This document shows, in pieces, positions 54,497 to 63,526 of a stretch of DNA of 64,000 nt. Location: IMG/VR virus record IMGVR_UViG_3300047443_000090, positions 23,260-87,259 of that record. One strand, written 5' to 3'. Under the pieces are notes generated by a model that saw nothing but the letters and a program-made list of their open reading frames with translations, made no database searches and was not told the DNA's origin. The position numbers and the translations under genes are program-made. The stretch's first letter is position 1. Each line of letters opens with the position of its first letter. The DNA is from a virus.

Positions 54497-57400
54497 CAGT
54501 GCTTCAAAACAATTTCCTGATTGATGGCCGGATCGTGTCGAACCTCACCGTTGAAGGCGCGCGCTCGAATCTGACTCTGGTATCCCCACAAATCAATTCG
54601 TCGCTGTCTCTCGCGCAAGGCCCGGCAACGAACCTTGCGATTGGCGGAAACCCTGTTCTTCCTTCGCTGGTTGTCGGATCGTCCGATAAGGAGCTGGCTG
54701 GTGCGTCCGAAGCTACCGCGCAGGCCCGCATTGCCGCCGCCGCCGCCATCAGCGCGGCATCCAGTGCTGACGCTGCGCAAGATGCTGCCGACAGCACCAA
54801 GACCGATTCTGACGCCGCAAAGCTGGCCGCCGCCCAAGCCGTAGATAGCGCTGTGCAAGCCCGCGCCGATGCCGATGCTGTGGCCGCTGAAGCCGCCGCC
54901 GTTTCTCAGGCCGCCGCGAGTGTTGCCGACATCGAGCACAGCGTTAGCACGCTGGCCGGGGAGGCTGGCATAAGCGCTGCCGCTGCCAAAGCTGATGCCG
55001 TATTGGCTGGGAAAGCGGCGCAGGCGGCGTTCGACGCGCGGGACGCATCGCAGCAGTCAGCCAATGACTCCGCGTACTCGGCCAGCGCTGCCGACGATAG
55101 CGAGGCCGCTGCGCTGGCCGCCCAGCAAGCCGCCGCCGCGTCTGCTGCCGCCGCACTGGCTTCGCAGCAGGAGGCGACCGCGCAGGCCGCCGCCGCCGAC
55201 GACAGCAAGGCCGCCGCGCTGGCCGCCCAGCAGGCCGCGACTGAGCAGGCCGCCGCCGCCGCGCAATCCGCCGCCGCCGCCGACGACAGCGAAGCCTCCG
55301 CGCTGGATGCCAAGCAGGCCGCTACGGCGCAGGCTGACGCCGCCGCTCAATCCGCCGCCGCCGCCGCCGCGAGTGCGCAGGACGCGATAGTTTCACAAGT
55401 TCAAGCCAACTGGACTGAAGCCGACACTGCAAACAAGGGCTACATCAAGAACAAGCCCGCACTCGCCGCCGTTGCTACGACTGGCGCGAAGGCTGACGTT
55501 GGCCTTGGCAGCGTGGACAACACCAGTGACGTGAACAAGCCGGTAAGCACCGCGCAGGCCGCCGCCATCGCGTTGAAGCAGGACGCCTCGGCCAAGGATG
55601 CCTCTGACGGCTTCGCGGGCCTGACCTTGTTCAAGTTGAATTTGAAGAATGCGGCTGGCGCGATCACGTCATTCCTGACGAACGCCGCGACAGTCGCGCG
55701 CACTTGGACTTTCCCCGACAAAGACGGCACGGTCGCGATGCTGTCCGACATCACCGGCACCAACTCGGGCACCAATACCGGCGACGAAACGCTGGCAACG
55801 ATCAAGACCAAGCTGGGCATTGCCACGCTGTCCGGCTCGAACACTGGCGACCAAACGCTGGCCTCGCTGGGCATCCCGAACGTGGACAACACCAGCGACG
55901 TGAACAAGCCGGTATCGACCGCGCAGCAGGCGGCGCTTGACCTGAAAGCCCCGCTGACTGGCGCTGGTGCTTCTGGCACTTGGCCTATCGGCGTGTCGGG
56001 CAATGCGGCCACCGCAACCAAGCTGGCGACGCCGCGCACCATCAACGGCGTGACATTCGACGGAACGGCCAATATCACGCTGGCAAAGGCTGATATCGGC
56101 TTGGGCAGCGTCGATAACACCAGCGACGTAAACAAGCCAGTATCGACCGCGCAGGCCGCCGCGCTTGCACTGAAAGCGCCGCTGGACTCGCCCACCTTCA
56201 CCGGCCCGGTCAACGTGCCGAACGTCGCCGCTGGCAACAACACGGCACTGGCCGCCAACACGGCATTCGTGACGGCGGCGGTCGCGCAGGGCAAAGCCGA
56301 TATTCTCGGCTCGGCCCCGGCTGCACTTGACACGCTGAACGAGTTTGCCGCCGCGCTGGGCAACGACGCCAATTTCGCCACGACTACCGCGACCTCGCTG
56401 GGCAACCGCCTGCGCGTGGACACGGCAACGCAAGGGCTGACCGCAGGCCAGAAAACCAATGCCGCGACGAACCTTGGCCTCGCCGCCGTCGCCACGTCCG
56501 GCGCGAAAGCCGATGTCGGCCTCGGCAGCGTGGACAACACCAGCGACGCCAGCAAGCCGGTATCGACGGCGACGCAGACCGCCTTGAACCTGAAAGCGGA
56601 TAAGGCCAGCCCCACCTTCACTGGCACGGCTACCGCGCCCAACTTCGCGGGCAATCTGACTGGCTACAAGAACGTCGATAACACGAACGAAATGACGCTG
56701 GCCAATGGTTTTGCTGGCGGCCAGTTGTACATGAACTACCGGGGCGCATCGAGCGCTATCACGCAGGTATTGGTCGGCAATGGCATACCTGCCAGCGGCG
56801 TTCTCGCCAAGATCATCGCCCTCAATATCGACGCATCCGGTAACGTGACCGGCAATGCTGCCACGGCAACCAAGCTGGCAACGGCACGCACGATCAACGG
56901 TATCGCCTTTGACGGCACCGCCAATATCACGCTGGCGAAGGCTGACATCAGCTTGGGCAGCGTAGACAATACCAGCGACATGGGCAAGCCGGTATCGACG
57001 GCGCAGGCCGCTGCAATCGCGCTGAAGCAGGACGCGGCTGGTAAGGATGCCTCTGACGGCTTCGCGGGCCTGACGCTGTTCAAGTTGAATTTGAAGAATG
57101 CGGCTGGCGCGATCACGTCATTCCTGACGAGCGCCGCGACAGTCGCGCGCACTTGGACTTTCCCCGACGAAGACGGCACCGTTGCCATGCTGTCCGATAT
57201 CACCGGCACCAACTCGGGCACCAACACTGGCGACGAAACGCTGGCAACGATTAAGGCCAAGCTGGGCATTGCCACGCTGTCCGGCTCGAACACTGGCGAC
57301 CAAACGCTGGCCTCGCTGGGTATCCCGAACGTGGACAACACCAGTGACGTAAACAAGCCAGTTTCGACAGCGCAGACCGCCGCGCTTGCGCTGAAAGCCA

Positions 57401-60204
57401 ATATTGCCAGCCCGGTATTCACTGGCGTGGCCGCTGCGCCCCAGTTCTTCTCGACCACCTCCAACGGCTACCGTATGAAGGACTCGACGGCGACCACCGG
57501 CTATGCCTCGTTCTGGCGCAAAGACAGCTCGGCGCTGTATCTGATGCTGACTGACTTGGACAACGCTGATGGCACGTTCAACGCGCTGCGCCCGATGACG
57601 GTCACGCTCGCCACCGGCAAAGTAAACTTTGGCAATGGAGCGCTCACGATCAACCACGGCGGCACCGTAACCGCCGTGACGCCAGCGCCCGGCGACAACA
57701 GCACGACGCTTGCAACGACTGCTTACGCTGACACATTGGGGGCAACGAAAGCCCCACTGACCGGCGCTGGCACGTCGGGCACTTGGCCTATCGGTGTGAC
57801 CGGCAATGCTGCCACGGCAACCAAGCTGGCGACGCCGCGCACCATCAACGGCGTGGCTTTCGACGGCACCGCGAACATCAGCCTCGGCCTCGCCGCCGTC
57901 GCCACGTCCGGCGCAAAGGCCGACGTGGGCCTCGGCAACGCCGATAACACCAGCGACGTGAACAAGCCAGTTTCGACCGCGCAGGCCGCCGCGCTTGCGC
58001 TGAAAGCGCCGCTGGACTCGCCCACTTTCACTGGCCCGGTCAACGTGCCGAACGTCGCCGCTGGCAACAACACGGCACTGGCCGCAAACACGGCATTCGT
58101 GACGGCGGCGGTCGCGCAGGGCAAGGCCGACATTCTCGGCTCGGCCCCGGCAGCACTGGACACGCTGAACGAGTTTGCGGCGGCGCTGGGCAACGACGCG
58201 AATTTCGCCACGACTACCGCGACCTCGCTGGGCAACCGCCTGCGCGTGGACACGGCAGCTCAGGGCTTGACCGCAGGCCAGAAAACCAACGCGGCGACGA
58301 ACCTTGGCCTCGCCGCCGTCGCCACGTCCGGCGCGAAAGCTGATGTCGGCCTCGGCAGCGTGGACAACACCAGCGACGCCAGCAAGCCGGTATCGACGGC
58401 GCAGGCCGCCGCCATCGCGCTCAAGCAGGACGCGGCTGGTAAGGATGCCTCGGGCGGCTTCGCGGGCCTGACCCTGTTCAAGTTGAATTTGAAGAACGTC
58501 GCTGGCACCTTCATTTCGTTTTTCACGAACACGAACACGGCAGCGCGCACCTACACCCTGCCCGACAAAGACGGCACGGTTGCCATGCTGGCCGACATCA
58601 CCGGCACCAACTCGGGCATCAACACTGGCGACGAAACGCTGGCTACGATCAAGACCAAGCTGGGCATTGCCACGCTGTCCGGCTCGAACACTGGCGATCA
58701 AACGCTGGCCTCGCTGGGCATCCCAAACGTCAATAACACCAGCGACGCCGCCAAGCCTGTTTCTACTGCGCAGCAGGCAGCGCTGGACTTGAAGGCGAAC
58801 ATCGCCAACCCAAGCTTCACGGGTATTGTTAATTCGAGCGGGCCAATTGAGTTAGGACAAGTTGGTACTTCTAATTCACCGTTTATTGACTTCCATTCGG
58901 GGGCTACTGGCGTTGATTACGACGCCCGCATAATGGCAGGCGGAGGGAACGGGACTAGCGGCAATGGTTCTCTGCAAGTATATTCGGCCTCGCTAGACCT
59001 CACGACCGCTGGCAATGTGACGGTGGCGACGAAGGCCCAAGGTAACAACAGCACGAGCGCTGCCAGCACGGCCTACGTGGACGCCCTCGGTGCGACGAAA
59101 CAAGCCTCACTCGGCTACACGCCGATTCAGCAAGGGGGCGGGGCTACACAAGGCACTAATAAGATTTATATCGGCTGGTCTAGTTCAAACCAGATGGCGT
59201 TGCAGGTTGATGGAACAAGCTTTGGCTCAACGTGGCCTATGAGCGTGACAGGTTCGGCAGGATCTACGACGTTTGTTGCCGCGCTGGCAAATTACGTTTG
59301 GGATGCCTCGACTTTGCCCGCCTCCTATGCGTTAGGTATTCAGTCGAGTTTTGTACAAGCTGCCCAAGGGTTCCCTAGCTACGGCTCGTTGATGACGATG
59401 AAGACGTATAGCGGCGGCGGCGGCAGCTTGCAAATGTACGTGCCTTACTCGCCGACCAATGGCGGCTCCAGCATCAAAGTTCGCTTCGGTAACTTCGATG
59501 TGAGCAGCGGCAATTCATGGACTGGCTGGGGGACGATTCCTTGCGTTGAAAACTCGAACTATTGGACTGGCACGCAACAGTTCAAAGGCAACAAGGGCAA
59601 CGGCTCGTTAAACGGCGCGCAGTTTAATTACCCCCTTATGGCGTATTCGGACGACTTGGGTGCCGCCGCCATGTCCTTCCATCGTAGCGGTGCTTACGCC
59701 ATCAACATGGGTCTTGACCCGGATAACGTGTTCCGCATTGGCGGCTGGTCTATGGCTCAGAACAGATTCCAGATGGATCCATCTGGCAATCTGACGATGG
59801 CAGGTAACATCATTGCCTATTCCGACGAGCGGTTGAAAACCAACTGGCGCAGCCTGCAACCCACGTTCATCGAAGAATGGGCGCAGGTAAAGCATGGCGT
59901 GTATGACCGCATCGACAGTGGAGAGACTCAGCTTGGCGTTTCCGCTCAGGGCGCGCAGAAGGTGCTGCCGTTCTCCGTGACGAGACAAAACGACGGCTAC
60001 CTCGCGTTCAACTACGGCGCAGCGGCAGCGGTGGCGACGATTCAACTCTCGCAAGAGGTGCTGCTGCTGCGCGCCGAGTCGCGCAAGCAATCCGCACTTA
60101 TTAAAATTCTGATGGATCGCATGCCGCTGGAAATCCCCTGCGTACAGCGCTCGCGAGTCGCAGCTATGATCGACCGGCTGAAGAAAAAGATAGGACTGAA
60201 ATGA
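54493..60204 (+). CDS. Giant tail fibre with S74 autoprocessing chaperone, 1903 aa
   Basis: ATG 54493 overlaps the upstream stop; a longer frame from 54310 is rejected. Residues about 75-310 are Ala-rich coiled coil. About 330-1500 are built from tandem repeats of two modules (TNSGTNTGDETLATIKTKLG and LNEFAAALGNDANFATTT types), each present two or three times at high DNA identity. The C-terminus has the S74 intramolecular chaperone: YSDERLKTNWRSL with the catalytic Ser at 1777, QLGVSAQGAQKVLP, and a final coiled coil. The chaperone (about 127 residues) trimerises the fibre then cuts itself off. Confidence 0.85.
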   Translation: MTVLQNNFLIDGRIVSNLTVEGARSNLTLVSPQINSSLSLAQGPATNLAIGGNPVLPSLVVGSSDKELAGASEATAQARIAAAAAISAASSADAAQDAADSTKTDSDAAKLAAAQAVDSAVQARADADAVAAEAAAVSQAAASVADIEHSVSTLAGEAGISAAAAKADAVLAGKAAQAAFDARDASQQSANDSAYSASAADDSEAAALAAQQAAAASAAAALASQQEATAQAAAADDSKAAALAAQQAATEQAAAAAQSAAAADDSEASALDAKQAATAQADAAAQSAAAAAASAQDAIVSQVQANWTEADTANKGYIKNKPALAAVATTGAKADVGLGSVDNTSDVNKPVSTAQAAAIALKQDASAKDASDGFAGLTLFKLNLKNAAGAITSFLTNAATVARTWTFPDKDGTVAMLSDITGTNSGTNTGDETLATIKTKLGIATLSGSNTGDQTLASLGIPNVDNTSDVNKPVSTAQQAALDLKAPLTGAGASGTWPIGVSGNAATATKLATPRTINGVTFDGTANITLAKADIGLGSVDNTSDVNKPVSTAQAAALALKAPLDSPTFTGPVNVPNVAAGNNTALAANTAFVTAAVAQGKADILGSAPAALDTLNEFAAALGNDANFATTTATSLGNRLRVDTATQGLTAGQKTNAATNLGLAAVATSGAKADVGLGSVDNTSDASKPVSTATQTALNLKADKASPTFTGTATAPNFAGNLTGYKNVDNTNEMTLANGFAGGQLYMNYRGASSAITQVLVGNGIPASGVLAKIIALNIDASGNVTGNAATATKLATARTINGIAFDGTANITLAKADISLGSVDNTSDMGKPVSTAQAAAIALKQDAAGKDASDGFAGLTLFKLNLKNAAGAITSFLTSAATVARTWTFPDEDGTVAMLSDITGTNSGTNTGDETLATIKAKLGIATLSGSNTGDQTLASLGIPNVDNTSDVNKPVSTAQTAALALKANIASPVFTGVAAAPQFFSTTSNGYRMKDSTATTGYASFWRKDSSALYLMLTDLDNADGTFNALRPMTVTLATGKVNFGNGALTINHGGTVTAVTPAPGDNSTTLATTAYADTLGATKAPLTGAGTSGTWPIGVTGNAATATKLATPRTINGVAFDGTANISLGLAAVATSGAKADVGLGNADNTSDVNKPVSTAQAAALALKAPLDSPTFTGPVNVPNVAAGNNTALAANTAFVTAAVAQGKADILGSAPAALDTLNEFAAALGNDANFATTTATSLGNRLRVDTAAQGLTAGQKTNAATNLGLAAVATSGAKADVGLGSVDNTSDASKPVSTAQAAAIALKQDAAGKDASGGFAGLTLFKLNLKNVAGTFISFFTNTNTAARTYTLPDKDGTVAMLADITGTNSGINTGDETLATIKTKLGIATLSGSNTGDQTLASLGIPNVNNTSDAAKPVSTAQQAALDLKANIANPSFTGIVNSSGPIELGQVGTSNSPFIDFHSGATGVDYDARIMAGGGNGTSGNGSLQVYSASLDLTTAGNVTVATKAQGNNSTSAASTAYVDALGATKQASLGYTPIQQGGGATQGTNKIYIGWSSSNQMALQVDGTSFGSTWPMSVTGSAGSTTFVAALANYVWDASTLPASYALGIQSSFVQAAQGFPSYGSLMTMKTYSGGGGSLQMYVPYSPTNGGSSIKVRFGNFDVSSGNSWTGWGTIPCVENSNYWTGTQQFKGNKGNGSLNGAQFNYPLMAYSDDLGAAAMSFHRSGAYAINMGLDPDNVFRIGGWSMAQNRFQMDPSGNLTMAGNIIAYSDERLKTNWRSLQPTFIEEWAQVKHGVYDRIDSGETQLGVSAQGAQKVLPFSVTRQNDGYLAFNYGAAAAVATIQLSQEVLLLRAESRKQSALIKILMDRMPLEIPCVQRSRVAAMIDRLKKKIGLK
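55606..58770 (+). repeat. Long imperfect DNA repeats inside the fibre gene
   Basis: A segment of about 310 bases coding SFLT..TNSGTNTGDETLAT and onward occurs near 55610, 57060 and 58459. A second one of about 480 bases coding PTFTGPVNVPNVAAG to VGLGSVDNTSD occurs near 56092 and 57910. Copies differ mostly at third bases, suggesting expansion by recombination or conversion. Confidence 0.75.
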
Positions 60205-60851
60205 ACGCTTACGAAATCACCAATGTAGTGCCGGAAGTTACCGATGGCGTCATGGTCAATTTGGATTTTGACCTCACCGTATCGGACTACATGGGCAATG
60301 CCGAAAGCCGCCACCTTCAAGGTAGCGGCGGGGGCGTCCCAGTCCCATCGAGTGACGCGCTGCAAGCCATGTGCTTCAATATCGCAAAGGAACAGGGCAC
60401 CATTCAGCAGCTCGATACCATGCTGTCCGACAGGCGCACGCCTGTCTATGTCCCGCCGCCGCCGCCGCCACCGCCGTCGCTGGATCAGGTAAAGGCGACG
60501 CTCATGGCGCAGATCGACGCCAACATTGCGCGGGTCTACAGCCTATACACGCGCTTCCAAATGGAATACGAGGAGCGTGAGAAAGCCGCGCTGGAGTACA
60601 AGGCGTCCGACTACACGTCCGATCCGACGCCGTGGCTGACTGCGTTCGCAGACACTACGGGCATATCCTACCCAGCATGCGCGGAGCTGGTGCTGTCGCA
60701 GGCCAATGCGCTGCGGGACGCCATCAAGAGCCTTGGCATCCAACGCATGTACAAATACAAGGTGTATAACGCCGCCACCGCAGAAGACGCGCAAAGTGCA
60801 TTTGGCACGGTCATGGCTGACGTAGCAGTGATTGCAAGGAGTCTGCCATGA
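60201..60851 (+). CDS. Tail-fibre-assembly-like protein, 216 aa
   Basis: The N-terminal 75 residues are beta-rich (MVNLDFDLTVSDYMGNAESR). A run of eight prolines follows near residue 84-92, then a helical C-terminal domain (MAQIDANIARVYSLYTRFQM onward, with a YPACAELVLSQANAL segment) like the DUF4376 fibre-assembly family. It directly follows the giant fibre and overlaps its stop. It probably helps fold or attach the fibre. Confidence 0.6.
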   Translation: MNAYEITNVVPEVTDGVMVNLDFDLTVSDYMGNAESRHLQGSGGGVPVPSSDALQAMCFNIAKEQGTIQQLDTMLSDRRTPVYVPPPPPPPPSLDQVKATLMAQIDANIARVYSLYTRFQMEYEEREKAALEYKASDYTSDPTPWLTAFADTTGISYPACAELVLSQANALRDAIKSLGIQRMYKYKVYNAATAEDAQSAFGTVMADVAVIARSLP

Positions 60852-61330
60852 GCCTGCCGTCGTCAGGTCAGATTGATATGAACCAGATCGAGGTGGAGGC
60901 TGGTTTCTCAGGCGGGCAAAATATCTGGCTCGACCACGCCGCTATGCGAACCCTCGCTGGCCGCCCCGGCTCAGGGACTTACATTGCGATGTCCGACTTC
61001 TACGGCAAAAGCTCGTTCTCAGCGTGGGGCAACAACGCATCGGCTGACATGGATACGTCTGGTAGTGGAGGCTACGTCACATGCTTCCCATCGGTAACAC
61101 CAGTTGGCGGCACCGGGTCGTACACCTACTCGTGGGCTGTCAATTCCAACGATATGTCAGCAACCGTGAGCAACACGACCTCACAGTCTTGCACGGTGCA
61201 AAAGAACGTGGGCAGAAACTCAGGCGGTAGTGGCACTTGCATTCTCCAATGCACCGTGTCCGACACCGGGGGACACACCGTTACGGTATATAACATTTCC
61301 GCTGTGCTCAGTTGGAGCAGCAGCATGTAA
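60848..61330 (+). CDS. Receptor-binding or fibre-tip protein with Ig-like domain, 160 aa
   Basis: The first 60 residues follow the common phage adhesin layout: MSLPSSGQIDMNQIEVEAGF to MSDFYGKSS. Residues about 65-160 form an Ig-like beta sandwich (TPVGGTGSYTYSWAVNSND, SCTVQKNVGRNSGG, CILQCTVSDTGGHT). Such proteins sit at fibre tips or on the virion surface. It overlaps the previous stop. Function inferred from pattern and place. Confidence 0.6.
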   Translation: MSLPSSGQIDMNQIEVEAGFSGGQNIWLDHAAMRTLAGRPGSGTYIAMSDFYGKSSFSAWGNNASADMDTSGSGGYVTCFPSVTPVGGTGSYTYSWAVNSNDMSATVSNTTSQSCTVQKNVGRNSGGSGTCILQCTVSDTGGHTVTVYNISAVLSWSSSM

Positions 61331-61340
61331 GGGGTATGGA

Positions 61341-61739
61341 TTGACTGCATTTGCTTGGCTCAAACGCTTTGCCGTTTTACTTTTGTTGTGGGCCGCCCGC
61401 GTCGCCGCGTCTGCGCTTTCTTCCGCCCCGATGCTGCGCGCGATTGCTTGGTTCAAACGTTTTGCCGTCTTGCTTTTGTTGTGGCCTGTCTGTGTCGCAG
61501 CATCGGCACTTTCTTCCGCCCTGATGCTACGCGCGATCATCTTCAACCATGATCGCGCGTGGCGTCAGGCGATATCCTATGACCAGCTCGCCAATGCCGC
61601 AACTGGCGGCAGCGAGGACGAAACCATAAGCTCCAGAGCGAACCGCGCGGAGTCGAACGGGCGGAGGTGGGGCTGTGTGCTGTGCAGGCTGCTTGATAAG
61701 GTTGAAAAAGACCACTGCCGAAAATCGGCGGGCACCTGA
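61341..61739 (+). CDS. Conserved phage membrane protein with a duplicated N-terminus, TTG start, 132 aa
   Basis: TTG 61341 follows AAGGGG by six bases; no ATG fits. The C-terminal 60 residues read DRAWRQAISYDQLANAATGG then SEDETISSRANRAESNG and LCRLLDKVEKDHC, a conserved phage and prophage pattern. Ahead of it lies a 31-residue unit, AWLKRFAVLLLLW...SSAPMLRAI, twice in a row, each with a hydrophobic helix. The repeat is also seen in DNA at 61353 and 61446. It ends two bases from trfA, convergent. Confidence 0.65.
   Translation: MTAFAWLKRFAVLLLLWAARVAASALSSAPMLRAIAWFKRFAVLLLLWPVCVAASALSSALMLRAIIFNHDRAWRQAISYDQLANAATGGSEDETISSRANRAESNGRRWGCVLCRLLDKVEKDHCRKSAGT
61353..61538 (+). repeat. 93-bp tandem duplication inside the membrane-protein gene
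   Basis: Two copies, 61353-61445 and 61446-61538, are mostly identical, with differences largely at third positions and in one divergent central stretch. The unit keeps frame (31 codons) and doubles a membrane helix. Confidence 0.75.
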
Positions 61740-61741
61740 GC

Positions 61742-62605
61742 CTATTGCTTTGGCAGCGCCCGAACCCGGATGACGGAAACAACGTCCGACACCGGGTCTA
61801 TGTTCCAGTGGGATAGAAAGCCGCAGTCCTTCAGCTTTTCGAGTGCTTTTTTCAGCAGGCCACGAAACGAGCGCAGTTCCTTGCACTTCGAGCCGCATAG
61901 GCCATACAGCGTTTCAACGCGATATTGGAATGGCTCGCGGTGCGTGAAGTAGAAGCTGTGCAGCCATTTTGCCAGCGGCGTAAGTACAAGCCGCTGATCC
62001 CAGTCCACTAGCGTGTAGCCATCGGATGCGAAAAGCGCGACGATTTCCCGCTCAAGGTAGATCGTCCATTCCGTACTCGCGCCGCCGCCAGTTTCATCTT
62101 CATCTATCGACCATTTGACTTTCCGAAGTAGGCTGCCAGTGAAGCCCTTGCGGCCATCGGCCCTTGCAACGATCACGGTTGACTCGGACAGGCGCAGCAG
62201 CGATTCGCGTAGGCGTGCATAGTCTTGCTTTCCGCGCCCCCACCGCAAGGCCATCAGCATGCGATGCGCTGTAGTCTTAGCGCCTTCCTCGGTGCTTCGC
62301 AGCCGGGCGATATGCACCGCCTGCAAAAAAACGTCCTCGTCATCCTGCCGCAATTCCTCGCCGGTATAGTAGAGATCAAACCCGTTCACGGTGGCGATCC
62401 GCATTCGCTTCATTGTGTCGCGCGGCTCTTTTTTGCCTGCCGCCGTGAAAAGTGCGCTACGTGCAAATGGGTTTGGTATGCCGCGTTGCTCGTCGGGCCA
62501 TAGGGGGAGCTGCACCGGGGCGGCGACCACGCGCCGCTTTTCTTGGAGGCGCTTTGCGGCGTCAATGAGGCGGCTGCTATTTTCGTTGTGCTCGTCTTGG
62601 CTCAT
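61742..62605 (-). CDS. trfA: TrfA-family plasmid replication initiator, 287 aa
   Basis: The N-terminal part carries the TrfA signature RGIPNPFARSALFTAAGKKE near residue 40. Two winged-helix domains follow (TVNGFDLYYTGEELRQDDED; LARSALF-type turn; LTPLAKWLHSFYFTHREPFQ and a RSFRGLLKKALEKL helix near the end). I chose ATG 62605 (MSQDEHNENS) because the longer frame to 62737 is a translation of the iterons. TrfA binds iterons, opens the origin and loads DnaB, and sets copy number. The iterons lie directly upstream. Confidence 0.85.
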   Translation of the reverse strand: MSQDEHNENSSRLIDAAKRLQEKRRVVAAPVQLPLWPDEQRGIPNPFARSALFTAAGKKEPRDTMKRMRIATVNGFDLYYTGEELRQDDEDVFLQAVHIARLRSTEEGAKTTAHRMLMALRWGRGKQDYARLRESLLRLSESTVIVARADGRKGFTGSLLRKVKWSIDEDETGGGASTEWTIYLEREIVALFASDGYTLVDWDQRLVLTPLAKWLHSFYFTHREPFQYRVETLYGLCGSKCKELRSFRGLLKKALEKLKDCGFLSHWNIDPVSDVVSVIRVRALPKQ

Positions 62606-62623
62606 GCTGTCCTGCTGGTGGCG

Positions 62624-62810
62624 TTCGTGTTTTGAGCTGCGGTAGTTGCTTGCTGCCAGAGCTGCGGCCCCGGTTCGTGTTTTGAGCTGCGCCCCGGTTC
62701 GTGTTTTGAGATTCGATATTCGTGTTTTGAGCTGCAAAAACCGATTTCATTCGTTCTTTGAACTGCGGTCTATCGTGTTTTGAACTGCGGCAATTCGTGT
62801 TTTGAGCTTC
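62624..62810 (+). repeat. Seven direct iterons, 17 bp, consensus TTCGTGTTTTGAGCTGC
   Basis: Copies start at 62624, 62674, 62698, 62719, 62750, 62772 and 62794. Three are perfect (62624, 62674, 62719); 62698 and 62794 differ near the end; 62750 and 62772 are more diverged. The last copies are spaced 21-31 bases, close to two helical turns, as expected for cooperative binding by a TrfA-like initiator. Confidence 0.85.
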
Positions 62811-62854
62811 AGCGCCGTTCTGAATTTCACATTAGAATCAATGACTTAGGGTGG

Positions 62855-62863
62855 TTATCCAGA
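62855..62863 (+). promoter_or_regulatory. DnaA-box-like site
   Basis: TTATCCAGA differs from TTATCCACA at one base and lies between the iterons and the AT-rich tract, where host DnaA would assist opening. Confidence 0.5.
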
Positions 62864-62913
62864 CCCCTATAATCTTCTTTTAATCATCTTCTAATCAAAA
62901 CCAGCGCTTTCCT

Positions 62914-62930
62914 GCAACTCAAAACACGAA
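62914..62930 (-). repeat. Inverted iteron beside the parB-like gene
   Basis: The reverse complement reads TTCGTGTTTTGAGTTGC, one base from consensus. It lies three bases before the stop of the parB-like gene and is separated from the direct iterons by the AT-rich tract, so it may serve in handcuffing or autoregulation. Confidence 0.7.
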
Positions 62931-62932
62931 CA

Positions 62933-63526
62933 TCAGGCTTCCGCATCCGGCGAATAGTGCTTTGCGATCAGCGCATCAACATACCCAGTGACCGCTTTTT
63001 CCAGTGCTACCTGAATCGAACGGTGCTTCGGGACGTTATCGGCTACCCATGCAAGCTTTGCATGCAGGGCTCTCGACATTCTGAAATTGTACCCAACAAT
63101 GCTATCCGGGCTCTCGACTTCCCAAGGGGCTGGTTCTGCGGGCGCTGGAGGCTCTTTCGGCGCGTCGGTGGCGCGTTTATGCGTATGAGGCTGCGCGTCG
63201 CTTGTAGGTGGCTTCTCGGCCCTCCCATCGACCTTCGGCTTGCGAGCGGGTTTGTCCTGGCTGTTCGCGGCTGTAGCTGCCGCTGGTTGCGCGGATAATT
63301 CTGGCAGCGCTTCAGCAAGCGCGGCATCTTTGGCCGCTTGCGCTGCGGGCGGCAGGGGTGGCGTGCTGGTAGCTGCCTGCGCAGGCGTTGTCGCCTCTGC
63401 TGGCGAGGTCAGTGCTTCGACAGGCTTGCCAGCCGGGTTTATCGCCAGATGTTCTTCGGGGAGGTTGTTGGCGGCGGCCACGAAATCGGCGGGCGACCGA
63501 AAGCCCTTTTTCGCTGGCTTGTTCAT
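62933..63526 (-). CDS. ParB-like centromere-binding partner, 197 aa
   Basis: ATG 63526 overlaps the parA stop as ATGA, with AGAGG upstream; ATG 63532 is the alternative. The N-terminal 25 residues (MNKPAKKGFRSPADFVAAAN) are basic and could contact ParA. A long Pro/Ala linker follows. The C-terminal 60 residues (IVGYNFRMSRALHAKLAWVA then IQVALEKAVTGYVDAL) look like a ribbon-helix-helix DNA-binding domain. Paired with ParA it would segregate the plasmid. No classical ParB HTH or CTPase domain is present. Confidence 0.6.
   Translation of the reverse strand: MNKPAKKGFRSPADFVAAANNLPEEHLAINPAGKPVEALTSPAEATTPAQAATSTPPLPPAAQAAKDAALAEALPELSAQPAAATAANSQDKPARKPKVDGRAEKPPTSDAQPHTHKRATDAPKEPPAPAEPAPWEVESPDSIVGYNFRMSRALHAKLAWVADNVPKHRSIQVALEKAVTGYVDALIAKHYSPDAEA

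Larger units (their letters stand above)
62606..62932. other. Iteron-controlled replication origin region
   Basis: The gap between trfA and the parB-like gene has no gene. It holds seven direct iterons (62624-62810), a near-consensus DnaA box (TTATCCAGA, 62855-62863), an AT-rich tract (62864-62905) and an inverted iteron (62914-62930). This is the standard content of an iteron plasmid origin. Confidence 0.8.

Noticed and set aside
61220-61546. Minus-strand repetitive frame opposite the duplicated membrane gene
   Set aside because: Its repeats only mirror the 93-bp duplication; the plus frame has a good ribosome site and a conserved C-terminus.
62606-62737. N-terminal extension of TrfA to position 62737
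   Set aside because: The extra residues (LKTRISNLKTRTGAQ type) are the iteron sequence translated; ATG 62605 is a better start.
62624-62930. CRISPR array
   Set aside because: Units are 17 bp with irregular short gaps and lie at an origin beside trfA; these are iterons. No cas genes are present.
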